Below, in pieces: positions 23,463 to 31,479 of a DNA stretch of 36,768 bases; within the stretch, counting starts at the first letter, position 1, and the number at the start of each line of letters is the position of its first letter. Under the pieces are notes generated by a model. That model worked only from the letters and a program-made list of their open reading frames with translations, was not told the origin of the DNA and searched no databases. The translations under genes were made by a program, and so were the position numbers. Origin of the DNA: RBG-16-66-20 sp049651845 (GTDB lineage: Bacteria; Pseudomonadota; Gammaproteobacteria; Burkholderiales; SG8-39); the NCBI GenBank assembly GCA_049651845.1, contig JBASCW010000085.1, positions 1 to 36,768 on the forward strand, given 5' to 3'.

Positions 23463-24422
23463 ATGAACCCTGTCTTGAAATCGCTGTTGGCCTGCGTTGC
23501 GTTTGCCGCGGCGACTGCCCAGGCGCAATACCCGAATCGGCCGATCAAGTTCGTCATGGCCTACCCGCCGGCGGGCAGCTCGGACGTGCTCGCGCGGCCG
23601 ATCGCCAACGAAATGACCAAGGGACTCGGCCAGCCGGTGCTGATCGAATACAAGCCGGGCGCGGGCTCGACCATCGCCGCCGATTTCATCGCCAAATCGC
23701 CGCCCGACGGCTATGCCATCGTGCTGCTGCTGACCGCGCACGCGGTCAACGCCACGCTGATGCCCAAGCTGCCCTACGACACGCTCAAGGACTTCACGCC
23801 GATCACGCTGGCGGCCGTGGCACCGCTGGTGGTGGAAGTGCACGCGGACTCGCCGATCCGCACGGTGCGCGAGCTCATCGAGGCGGCGAAATCCAGCAAG
23901 AGCAAGCTCAACTACGCCTCCGCGGGCCCCGGCAACACCAGCCACCTGGCGGTGGAGCTTTTCAAGATGACGGTTGGCGTGGACATGACGCACGTCCCCT
24001 ACAAGGGCAGCGGCCCGGCGATCACGGCGATCCTCGGCCGCGAAGTGGACCTCATGTTCGACGCCATCGGCTCGTCGCTGCCGCAGATCCAGGCCGGCAA
24101 GTTCCGCGCCATCGCGGTCACCACCGCCGCGCGCGCGGCCGTGCTGCCCAACGTGCCCACGGTGATCGAGTCCGGCGTGCCGGGCTTCGACGTGTCGGTG
24201 TGGTACGGCGTGTTCGCCGCCGCGGGCACGCCCGCGCCCATCGTGCAGAAGCTGAATGCCGAGTTCGTCCGGGCGATGAACGTGCCCGAGGTGAAGAAGA
24301 TCATCGAAAGCTCGGGTTACCAGGTGGTCGGCTCGACGCCCGCACAGCTCGATGCGCACGTGCGCGCCGAGATCCCGCGCTGGGCGAAAGTCGTCAAGGC
24401 GGCCGGCGTCACCGTGCAATAG
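23463..24422 (+). CDS. Orphan TctC/Bug-family solute-binding protein
   Basis: 319-aa periplasmic binding protein: signal peptide (LKSLLACVAFAAATAQA-Q), then the Bug core IKFVMAYPPAGSSDVLARPIANEM, VENKPGAG-like VLIEYKPGAGSTIAADFIAK, and HVPYKGSGPAITAILGREVD. No TctA or TctB genes are adjacent, as is common for the expanded Bug families of betaproteobacteria. ATG 23463 has AAGAGGAG upstream. It is 27 bases ahead of the ACP-FAAL-PlsC gene on the same strand, so the two are probably cotranscribed; a functional link is not known. Confidence 0.92.
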   Translation: MNPVLKSLLACVAFAAATAQAQYPNRPIKFVMAYPPAGSSDVLARPIANEMTKGLGQPVLIEYKPGAGSTIAADFIAKSPPDGYAIVLLLTAHAVNATLMPKLPYDTLKDFTPITLAAVAPLVVEVHADSPIRTVRELIEAAKSSKSKLNYASAGPGNTSHLAVELFKMTVGVDMTHVPYKGSGPAITAILGREVDLMFDAIGSSLPQIQAGKFRAIAVTTAARAAVLPNVPTVIESGVPGFDVSVWYGVFAAAGTPAPIVQKLNAEFVRAMNVPEVKKIIESSGYQVVGSTPAQLDAHVRAEIPRWAKVVKAAGVTVQ

Positions 24423-24449
24423 CGCGGCGCTCGCCGACGGGCGCGACGC

Positions 24450-27293
24450 ATGAATCATCCCAGCGAACGCATCCAGCCCGAGCGCCTGCTGCAGGTGGTC
24501 GCGGCGGTGGCGAAGGAGGCGCGGCCGAACGTCGAGCCGCACCCGGCGCTCGACAGCTCGCTCGAGAAGGAGCTCGGCCTGGACAGCCTCGCGCGCGTCG
24601 AACTGGTGCTGCGGCTGGAGAAGGAGTTCGACGTCGCGCTGCCCGAGCAGGCGCTCGCCACCAGCGAGACGCCGCGCGACCTGCTGCGTTTTCTGCTGGC
24701 CGGCGCCGGCCGGGCGCCCGCGTCCGCGCGGCTTGCCGCCAATGCAATCGCCGTCCAGACCTCGCAGGGCGAGGCGGTGCGCGCCCCCAGCGAAAGCCAG
24801 GCGCACACACTCACCGAGGCGCTGGAGTACCACGTCGAGCGCCAGCCCGACCGCCTCACGGTGTTCATGTACGAAGAGCAGAACGAGTATCCGCTCACCT
24901 ACAGGGCGCTCTGGGACGGCGCGCTCGGCTACGCGGCGAATCTATGGCAGGCGGGCCTGCAGCCGGGGCAGATGGTGGCGATCATGCTGCCCACCTCCAG
25001 GGACTATCTGTTCTCCTTCTACGGCGTGCTGCTCGCGGGCGGCGTGCCGGTGCCGCTCTACCCGCCGGCCCGGCTGACCACCATCGAGGACCACATGACG
25101 CGCCATGTGAGCATCCTCAAGAGCGCCGGCCCGTCGATCATGATCACCATTCCCGAGGCGAAGCCGCTCGCCTGGCTGCTGCGCGCGCAGGTGGAATCCC
25201 TGCGGGCGATCCTGGTACCCGAAGACCTGAAATCCCCGTCGGACAAGAAGTTCGTCCCGTTCCATTGCAAGCCCGGTGACATCGGCTTTCTGCAGTACAC
25301 CTCGGGCAGCACGGGCACGCCCAAGGGCGTGGTGCTGTCGAACGCCAATCTGATGGCCAACGTGCGCGCCATGGGTGCGGCGGTGAACGCGAATCCGGCT
25401 GACGTGTTCGTGAGCTGGCTGCCGCTGTACCACGACCTCGGGCTGATCGGTGCCAACTTCGCCTCCCTGGTGCTCGGTTTTCCCACGGTATTGATGTCGC
25501 CGCTCGCCTTCCTGTCGCGGCCCGTGAGCTGGATGCGCGCCATCCACCGCCATCGCGGCACCATGTCCGGCGGCCCGAACTTTTCCTTCGAGCTGTGCCT
25601 GCGGCGCATCGCCGACGAGGACATGGAGGGCATCGACCTGTCGAGCTGGCGCTTCGCCTTCAACGCCGCCGAGCCGGTCAGCCCGGAGACCATCGTCCAG
25701 TTCGAGAAGCGCTTCGCAAAGTGGGGGCTGCGCAAGAACTGCCTGTCGCCTTCCTATGGCCTGGCGGAGTCCTCGGTGGGCGTGGCGATCACCGTGCCGG
25801 GCACGCCTTGGCGCGCGGACCGCCTGGATCGCGCGCGCTTCTCGCGCACGGGGGAGGCGGTCGCAGCGAGCCCCGAGGACGCCTCGCCGTTGATCGTGAT
25901 CGGCTGCGGTACGCCGATTCCCGGACACGATATCCGCGTGGTGGACGCGGCCGGTATGGAACTGCCCGACCGCCGGGAAGGCCTGCTGCAGTTCCGCGGC
26001 CCCTCCTCCACTTCCGGCTACTACCGCAATCCCGAGGGGACCAAGACGCTGTTCGACGGCGAGTGGGTGAACACCGGCGACCGCGCCTATTTGTCCGAGG
26101 GCACGCTGTTCCTCACCGGCCGCGAGAAGGACATCATCATCCGCGGCGGCCGCAACATCAGCCCCTACGAGCTCGAGCAGGCGGTGGGCGACCTCGCCGG
26201 CGTGCGCCGCGGCTGCGTCGCGGTATTCGGCAGTCTCGACCCGGCCACCGGCACCGAGCGCGTGGTGGTGCTGGCCGAGATGCGCGAGTCCGGCAGTTCG
26301 CGCCATGACGACCTGAAGCGCATGATCAACGAGCTCGCGGTGACCCTGACCGGCGCGCCCGCCGACGACATCGTGCTCGCGCCGCCGGCCACGGTGCCGA
26401 AGACCTCCAGCGGCAAGATCCGGCGCAACGCGGCGCGCGAGTTCTACGAGCGCGGCCCCACGTCGGTGCGGCCCTCGGCGGTCTGGCTGCAGTTCCTGCG
26501 CCTGCTGCTCGCCGGCGCCGGCCCGCAGCTGCGCCGCGGCCTGGTCGCCGCCGTCGGCCTGGCGTTCGCGCTGCGCGGCTACCTCGTGTTCGGCGTGTTG
26601 TTCCCGTTCGCGTTCCTCGCCGCGCTGCTCGTCCCCGGCAAAGGCTGCTGGACCGTGGGCCGCGCGGTGTGCCGGCTGTTCCTCGCGCTCTCGGGCATCC
26701 CGCTCGCGGTGAGCGGCCGACAGCACCTGCAGGGCGGCGCGCCCGCCGTGCTCGTGGTCAACCACACCAGCTATCTGGACGCTGTGGCGCTGGTCGCGCT
26801 GCTGGGCGACCCGCGCTTCGCCTTCGTCGCCAAGCGCGAATTCCTGGCCAGCTTCCTCATGGCGCGTCTGCTCGCGGGCTTCGGCACGCAGTTCATCGAG
26901 CGCTTCGACATTGCCAAGAGCGCCGAGCACGCGAGCGAGATGGTCGAGGCGGTGAAGCGCGGCGTGTCGCTGGTGGTGTTCGCCGAAGGCACGCTCACGC
27001 GCCGCACCGGGCTCATGGCGTTCCGCACCGGCGCCTTCCAGGCCGCCGCGCAGGCCGGCGTGCCGGTGATTCCGGTCGCGCTGCGCGGCCTGCGCTCGGT
27101 GATGCGCGACGGCACCTGGTACCTGCGCCGCGCCGCGGTCTCGGTCACGATCGCGGCGCCGATCCGGCCGGAGGGCACGGACTGGGCCGCGGCGATCGAG
27201 ATGCGCGACGCGGCGCGCGCCGAGATCCTGCGCCATTGCGGCGAGCCGGACCTGATGACCGGCCGCATGGCCGACACTGCCGAGCACGACTGA
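24450..27293 (+). CDS. ACP / FAAL-type acyl-adenylating / PlsC acyltransferase fusion
   Basis: 947-aa multidomain lipid enzyme. Residues 10-90: acyl-carrier domain with phosphopantetheine site GLDS (Ser46). Residues about 115-665: fatty acyl-AMP ligase-like adenylation domain with YTSGSTGTPKG (283-293), YGLAESS (436-442), TGD (542-544), GREKD (558-562) and catalytic Lys656 in SSGKIRR. About 695-730: hydrophobic segment(s) that would anchor it to the membrane. About 745-930: PlsC-type acyltransferase with NHTSYLD (771-777, His772/Asp777) and FAEGTLTRR (844-852). The layout suggests activation of a free fatty acid, loading on the built-in ACP, and transfer to a lysophospholipid or glycerol-phosphate-like acceptor. 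It resembles E. coli Aas in logic but with reversed order and an added carrier domain. All catalytic motifs are intact. Confidence 0.9.
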   Translation: MNHPSERIQPERLLQVVAAVAKEARPNVEPHPALDSSLEKELGLDSLARVELVLRLEKEFDVALPEQALATSETPRDLLRFLLAGAGRAPASARLAANAIAVQTSQGEAVRAPSESQAHTLTEALEYHVERQPDRLTVFMYEEQNEYPLTYRALWDGALGYAANLWQAGLQPGQMVAIMLPTSRDYLFSFYGVLLAGGVPVPLYPPARLTTIEDHMTRHVSILKSAGPSIMITIPEAKPLAWLLRAQVESLRAILVPEDLKSPSDKKFVPFHCKPGDIGFLQYTSGSTGTPKGVVLSNANLMANVRAMGAAVNANPADVFVSWLPLYHDLGLIGANFASLVLGFPTVLMSPLAFLSRPVSWMRAIHRHRGTMSGGPNFSFELCLRRIADEDMEGIDLSSWRFAFNAAEPVSPETIVQFEKRFAKWGLRKNCLSPSYGLAESSVGVAITVPGTPWRADRLDRARFSRTGEAVAASPEDASPLIVIGCGTPIPGHDIRVVDAAGMELPDRREGLLQFRGPSSTSGYYRNPEGTKTLFDGEWVNTGDRAYLSEGTLFLTGREKDIIIRGGRNISPYELEQAVGDLAGVRRGCVAVFGSLDPATGTERVVVLAEMRESGSSRHDDLKRMINELAVTLTGAPADDIVLAPPATVPKTSSGKIRRNAAREFYERGPTSVRPSAVWLQFLRLLLAGAGPQLRRGLVAAVGLAFALRGYLVFGVLFPFAFLAALLVPGKGCWTVGRAVCRLFLALSGIPLAVSGRQHLQGGAPAVLVVNHTSYLDAVALVALLGDPRFAFVAKREFLASFLMARLLAGFGTQFIERFDIAKSAEHASEMVEAVKRGVSLVVFAEGTLTRRTGLMAFRTGAFQAAAQAGVPVIPVALRGLRSVMRDGTWYLRRAAVSVTIAAPIRPEGTDWAAAIEMRDAARAEILRHCGEPDLMTGRMADTAEHD

Positions 27294-27297
27294 GGCG

Positions 27298-27687
27298 GTG
27301 GACTACCAGTTGATGAAGCTGGTCCATATGACGTGCGCGCTGCTCAGCATCGCCGGCTTCGTGATGCGCGGCGCGCTCATGCTGCGCGACTCCACCCTCC
27401 TGCAAATGCGCTTCACGCGCGTTGCGCCGCACGTGGTGGACACCTTGCTGCTCGCGAGCGCGATCGTGCTCGCCTGGCAGAGCAGCCAGTACCCCTTCGC
27501 GCAGGCCTGGCTCACCGCCAAGCTGCTTGCGCTCGTCGCCTACATCGCGCTCGGCACCGTCGCGCTCAAGCGCGGCCGCAGCAAGAACGTGCGCACGGTC
27601 GCATTCTGGCTCGCGCTCCTGGTCGTGCTCTACATCTTGTCGGTCGCGTTCACGCGCGATCCGGTCGGCTTTTTCAGACTGGATTGA
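27298..27687 (+). CDS. SirB2-family small membrane protein
   Basis: 129-aa integral membrane protein with four predicted spans (LVHMTCALLSIAGFVMRGALM, VVDTLLLASAIVLAW, LTAKLLALVAYIALGTVAL, FWLALLVVLYILSVAF). The pattern KLVHMTCALLSIAGFVMRG plus AWLTAKLLALVAYIALG is that of the SirB2 family, named from Salmonella but of unknown biochemical role. GTG start four bases after the preceding stop, so it is coupled to the fusion gene. Confidence 0.85.
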   Translation: MDYQLMKLVHMTCALLSIAGFVMRGALMLRDSTLLQMRFTRVAPHVVDTLLLASAIVLAWQSSQYPFAQAWLTAKLLALVAYIALGTVALKRGRSKNVRTVAFWLALLVVLYILSVAFTRDPVGFFRLD

Positions 27688-27726
27688 GCAACCCCGATCG
27701 GCTCGGGGTCATACGCTGAAAACGGC

Positions 27727-27740
27727 TTGATGCATATCAA
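27727..27740. promoter_or_regulatory. Consensus FNR/NNR-type box TTGATGCATATCAA upstream of nnrS
   Basis: Exact match to TTGAT-N4-ATCAA, the FNR/Anr/Dnr/NNR consensus, 40 bp before the nnrS start. A -10-like TAGGAT (27763-27768) is centred 32 bp from the box centre, so this is a class II-type activator site. It differs from the window's other operators by T/A in place of C/G at position 5 of each arm, so it may be read by a different FNR-family regulator. Confidence 0.8.
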
Positions 27741-27780
27741 ATCCGATGCCTGAGCGAATCAGTAGGATTTGGCCACCCGC

Positions 27781-28971
27781 ATGGCCACGCTCCTGAAAAT
27801 CGAAGACGGCGATTCGCGGCCGCCCGCGCAGCCGTTCGCGCTGTGGGCGCTCGGCTTCCGACCGCTCTACCTCGGCGCCGGAATCTTCGCCGCGGTCTCG
27901 ATCGGCGCCTGGGTGGCGCAGTTCCTCGGCTGGCACGGCGGCCTCTGGCAGTCTGGCCCGCTCTGGCACGCGCACGAGATGATCTTCGGCTTCGCGTTCG
28001 CGGTAATCGTGGGTTTCCTCTTCACCGCCGTGCGCAACTGGACCGGACGCCCGACGCCCGAGGGTGCAACCCTCGCTGCGATCGTCGCGCTCTGGCTGGC
28101 GGCGCGCGTGCTGCTCGCCCTTGGCATGCCGCTCGCGTCCGCCGCCGCCGATGCCGCCTTTGCCGCGGCCGCCGCCTGGGGAATCGGCCGGCCGATCGCG
28201 CAAGCGCGCAACACGCGCAACGCGTTCTTCGTCGCGCTGCTGCTGGCGTTCGGCGCTGCCAACGTCGCCTTTCACCTCGCGATGGCGGGCGCGCTCGAAG
28301 TCTCGCCGCGGCGCTTGGTGCAACTGGGCCTCGACCTGGTCCTGGTGGTGATGGTGGTGATGGGAGGCCGCGTGATCCCGATGTTCACCGCCAGCGCGCG
28401 CCAGGTGCGCGTGCGGCGGCTGCCCTGGATCGAGGCCACGGCGCTCGGCAGCGTCCTCGCCCTGCTCGCGGGCAGCCTCGCGGGCCTGCCGGACCTCGCA
28501 CTCGCCGCCTGCGCCGCGTTCGCCGCCTGCGCGCATGCTGCGCGCATTGCGCTGTGGCGGCCCTGGGCCACGCTCGGCCACCCGATCCTTTGGATCCTGC
28601 ACGCCTCGTACGCGTGGATCGTCATCCACCTGGCGCTGCGCGCACTTGCGCTCGGCGGCCTGCTCGCGCCGAGCGCCGCGACGCACGCGCTCACCGTGGG
28701 CGCGATCGGCGGCCTGATCCTGGGCATGATGACGCGCACCGCGCGCGGGCACACCGGCCGCCCGCTTCAGGCAAGCGGCACGGAAACGGCGGCTTACGCG
28801 CTGATCCAGCTCGCCGCGATCGTGCGCGTGCTCGTGCCGGTCGCGGCGCCCGCGCTCACGCTGGCCTCGATCGGGCTCTCGGGCGCGCTCTGGACGCTCG
28901 GCTTCGGCGCCTTCGTCGTCAAGTTCTGGCCGATCCTCACGCGCGCGCGCGCCGACGGGCGCCCGGGCTAG
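27781..28971 (+). CDS. nnrS: NnrS family membrane protein
   Basis: 396-aa protein with about 12 hydrophobic segments. The NnrS hallmarks are ALGFRPLYLGAGIFA at the N-terminus, WHAHEMIFGFAFAVIVGFLFTAVRNWTG with its His pair, GGRVIPMFT, and MMTRTARGHTGRPL. NnrS proteins are haem/copper-type membrane proteins linked to protection against nitric oxide and are usually regulated by NNR/Dnr. ATG 27781 is used; the TTG 12 bases upstream lies inside the promoter. The consensus FNR/NNR box in front fits the known family pattern. No nitrite or nitric oxide reductase genes are in the window. Confidence 0.92.
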   Translation: MATLLKIEDGDSRPPAQPFALWALGFRPLYLGAGIFAAVSIGAWVAQFLGWHGGLWQSGPLWHAHEMIFGFAFAVIVGFLFTAVRNWTGRPTPEGATLAAIVALWLAARVLLALGMPLASAAADAAFAAAAAWGIGRPIAQARNTRNAFFVALLLAFGAANVAFHLAMAGALEVSPRRLVQLGLDLVLVVMVVMGGRVIPMFTASARQVRVRRLPWIEATALGSVLALLAGSLAGLPDLALAACAAFAACAHAARIALWRPWATLGHPILWILHASYAWIVIHLALRALALGGLLAPSAATHALTVGAIGGLILGMMTRTARGHTGRPLQASGTETAAYALIQLAAIVRVLVPVAAPALTLASIGLSGALWTLGFGAFVVKFWPILTRARADGRPG

Positions 28972-28989
28972 CGCGCCAGACCTGCGCGC

Positions 28990-29259
28990 TCAGTACTTGA
29001 CCGAGCAGCCGTACGGCGTGGTGCTCGCGGTCGAGACCGGCTTGCCGGCCATCGACGCCTCGAGCGCGACGCGCAGGTAGTTCTTCGCCGTCTTCACGTC
29101 GGCCGGGTTGCTCGAGCGCTTGTCGTCGATCGCGCCCACGTACACCAGCGTGCCCTTCGGGTCGATCACGTACATGTGCGGCGTGGTGACCGCGCCGTAG
29201 AGCCGGCCCACCTTGCTGTCGCGGTCGAGCAGCGTCCCGGTGTGCGCGGCGCACGCCAT
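28990..29259 (-). pseudogene. C-terminal remnant of a secreted redoxin (AhpC/TSA, thioredoxin-like)
   Basis: The 89-residue frame matches only the second half of a redoxin-domain protein: DSKVGRLYGAVTTPHMYVIDPKGTLVYVGAIDDKRSSNP and the ending VSTASTTPYGCSVKY, both very typical of full-length proteins of about 190 aa. The N-terminal half, with signal peptide and the catalytic Cys motif, is absent. Only 14 bases separate the frame from the cyclase gene stop upstream. There is no ribosome site before the ATG at 29259. It is probably an inactive 5'-deleted remnant left by a deletion that fused it to the 3' end of the cyclase gene. Confidence 0.8.
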
Positions 29260-29273
29260 CGCTACCGAGCTGC

Positions 29274-30218
29274 CTACTTGATGGCGATCGGATTGACGAT
29301 CGCCTGCACCGCGCCGGTGACGCGCGACGGTCCGAGCGTGAACAGGAACTCCCAGGCCTTGTCCTTGACCATCTCCTCGGTGTTCATGTTCTCCAGGATG
29401 TAGATGCCGTTCATCGGCAGCAGGATCTGGTGCACCTCGAACACGCCCTGGTTCGGCTCGAAGGGAATCACCTCGAGCCCCCAGGTATCGGCGCCCACCG
29501 CCGCCACGCCCCGTGCGGCGAGGAACTTCGCGCCGCCCACGCCCAGACCCGGCTCCACCGATCCGTAGCGCTTGTTGTCCTTGCCGATGAGCTTGGTCCA
29601 GCCGGTATAGAACAGCACCACGTCGCCGCGGTCGATGCTCTTCACGCCCTGCTTCTTCATCGCACCCTCGATCTCAGCCTGATTGAAGGCGGTTCCCTCT
29701 TTGACGATGTCGGTCTTGAAGTAGCCTGCCATGTCGAGCAGGATGCCACGCGTCGCGAAGGGCGGAAATTTCTCGATGCCCAGCTTGGTGAGCCCGCCCG
29801 CCTGCGCGAAATCCTGCGCCTTGTTGCAGTTGTAGTAGACGTTGTCGATGCCGATGTGGCCTAGGCCGTCCAGCTGCGAGCCGATTCCCACCCAGCCCAT
29901 GATGATGTCGTCGTTGTAGGTGGTCTTGGTCGGCCCAAGCGTACTGCCCGCTGTCTGCCCGGGCTGCACGATTGATATCGAGAAGGTGCGCGGCGGGAAG
30001 GCCGGCGTGTCCTTGTTGGTCTCGATGCCCAGCGCATAGGCTTTGCCGCGCGTAATGGTCTTCACGCCCTGCAGCGTCTTCTCAGGCGTGACGTAGTTGG
30101 CGTTGCCGACCTGGTCGTTGGGGCCGAACTTCGAGGGAAAGCACGTCTGCTGCTGGGCTTGCGCGCCGAGAGCAAAGGCGGCGCCGATCGCGAGCGCAGC
30201 GAATCTTGCCTTGTGCAT
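29274..30218 (-). CDS. Secreted cyclase-family (kynurenine-formamidase-like) protein
   Basis: 314-aa protein of the PF04199 cyclase family with an N-terminal signal peptide (FAALAIGAAFALGAQA-QQQ), so periplasmic. Family metal region: GSQLDGLGHIGIDNVYYN, in which Asp and His of the usual HxGTHxDxxxH motif are kept but the first His is not evident. Further family blocks are TRGILLDMAGYF, SIDRGDVVLFYTGW and the C-terminal HQILLPMNGIYILENMN. These enzymes hydrolyse amide, lactone or formamide bonds; the substrate is unknown. ATG 30218 has GGAGG upstream. It stands on the same strand as benE, 60 bases downstream of it. Confidence 0.87.
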   Translation of the reverse strand: MHKARFAALAIGAAFALGAQAQQQTCFPSKFGPNDQVGNANYVTPEKTLQGVKTITRGKAYALGIETNKDTPAFPPRTFSISIVQPGQTAGSTLGPTKTTYNDDIIMGWVGIGSQLDGLGHIGIDNVYYNCNKAQDFAQAGGLTKLGIEKFPPFATRGILLDMAGYFKTDIVKEGTAFNQAEIEGAMKKQGVKSIDRGDVVLFYTGWTKLIGKDNKRYGSVEPGLGVGGAKFLAARGVAAVGADTWGLEVIPFEPNQGVFEVHQILLPMNGIYILENMNTEEMVKDKAWEFLFTLGPSRVTGAVQAIVNPIAIK

Positions 30219-30251
30219 GGTGTCCTCCAGGAGAGAAAAGGCGTTGGACGT

Positions 30252-30270
30252 CAGGCCGTAAACCGGCCTG
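30252..30270 (-). terminator. Possible hairpin after benE
   Basis: Seven-base stem CAGGCCG / CGGCCTG with a five-base loop, nine bases after the benE stop. There is no run of T directly after it on the minus strand (a short TTTT comes about 20 bases later), so it is a weak intrinsic terminator at best or an RNA-stabilising hairpin. Confidence 0.3.
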
Positions 30271-30278
30271 CATTCATT

Positions 30279-31460
30279 CTAACGCCGGAAATCCGCGCGT
30301 TCGAGCAGCCAGGACACCGCGAAGCCGAGCACCAGCCCCCAGAAGGCGGCGCCGATGTTGAACAGCGTCACGTCGGCCACCGTGACGAGGAAGGTCACCA
30401 GCGCGCCGAGCGCGAACTTGCCGCTGCCGAAGGACACCGTGAACGCGGTCTGCAGCACGCGCAGCATCGCCAGGCCGCCGAGCGCCGCGATGAACGCGGG
30501 CGGCGTGGCGAGCAGCAGGCGCGTGAAGAACGGCGACAGGGCCGCGAACACGAGCGCCAGCGCGCCTACGAACACGCCCGCCGTGTAGTGCCGGTGCCGC
30601 TCGCCCGAGGCCGAGACGATCGCGTTCACCGGGCCGGTCAGGCAGGTCGAGACCGAGCCGACGAACGCGATGGCGATCGACCCCGCTCCGCAGGCGGCCG
30701 CGATGGCGTCGATCGGCGGCTTGTGGCCCGCGGCCGTGAGCACCGCGAAGCCCTGGCCGTTCTGCACCACCAGCACCGTGATCGCGAGCGGCACCACCAG
30801 TTCGAGCATCGCCTGCCAGGAGAACGCGGGCAGGTAGAGGTTGGGCGAGGCGAATGCGAACAGCGTCTCCGGCGGCTCGAAGCGGCCGAAAATCCAGATC
30901 GCGATCGCTCCTGCCACCAGCGCACCGAGCACCGGCGGAAGAAGATGGCTGAGCCGTTTTTCATAGGACAGAAAAATAAATGCCAACACCATGGGCGCGG
31001 CGACCCAGACGTCGTCGCGCACCGCGAACACCAGGTTCAGGCCGAAGCGCAGGAACACGCCGGCGACCATCGCCATCACGATCGGCATCGGCGCCGCCTC
31101 GGTCAGGCGCCGCACCCAGCCCGAGAGCCCAAGCGCGAGCATCAGCACGCCGGTGGCGATGAAGGCGCCCACCACCTCGGCGAAACTCAGGTGGCCGAGC
31201 GCAGGCCCTACGAGCACCGCCCCGGGGATGGTCCAGAAATACACGAGCGGCTGGCGGTAGCGCAGGCAGAACGCGAGCGAGAGCAGCCCGCCGGCGAAGA
31301 ACGCGCCGAAGATCCAGGAGGCGAGGTCCGACTCGCTCAAGCCGCCCTGCGCGCCCACCGCGAGGATCACCGCCACCGGGCCGGTGGTGGCGAAGATGAA
31401 CGCGATCAGCCCGTTGACGGCATAGACGCCGCCGAAATCCGCGGCGAACCGGCGCAGCAT
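30279..31460 (-). CDS. benE: BenE-family benzoate/H+ symporter-like transporter
   Basis: 393-aa polytopic membrane protein, about 12 spans, of the BenE family (related to nucleobase/sulfate transporters). Typical segments: VNGLIAFIFATTGPVAVILAVG, FCLRYRQPLVYFWTIPGAVLVGPAL, and VVQNGQGFAVLTAAGHKPPID, plus the GSVSTCLTGPVNAIV region. The family member from Acinetobacter moves benzoate with protons; substrates of most members are untested. No benzoate-degradation genes are nearby, so the symbol only marks the family. It starts about 20 bases after the sucD stop and could be read through from sucCD. Confidence 0.85.
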   Translation of the reverse strand: MLRRFAADFGGVYAVNGLIAFIFATTGPVAVILAVGAQGGLSESDLASWIFGAFFAGGLLSLAFCLRYRQPLVYFWTIPGAVLVGPALGHLSFAEVVGAFIATGVLMLALGLSGWVRRLTEAAPMPIVMAMVAGVFLRFGLNLVFAVRDDVWVAAPMVLAFIFLSYEKRLSHLLPPVLGALVAGAIAIWIFGRFEPPETLFAFASPNLYLPAFSWQAMLELVVPLAITVLVVQNGQGFAVLTAAGHKPPIDAIAAACGAGSIAIAFVGSVSTCLTGPVNAIVSASGERHRHYTAGVFVGALALVFAALSPFFTRLLLATPPAFIAALGGLAMLRVLQTAFTVSFGSGKFALGALVTFLVTVADVTLFNIGAAFWGLVLGFAVSWLLERADFRR

Positions 31461-31479
31461 CGGCTTGAGCGCGGCCCGG

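Noticed and set aside
23725..23755. Inverted repeat around TGACCGCGCACGCGGTCAAC in the orphan tctC
   Set aside because: It is inside a coding region, has the wrong spacing and lacks the TTGAC arm.
24942..27287. A 781-residue minus-strand frame opposite the ACP-FAAL-PlsC gene
   Set aside because: Antisense shadow; the plus-strand frame has all catalytic motifs in order.
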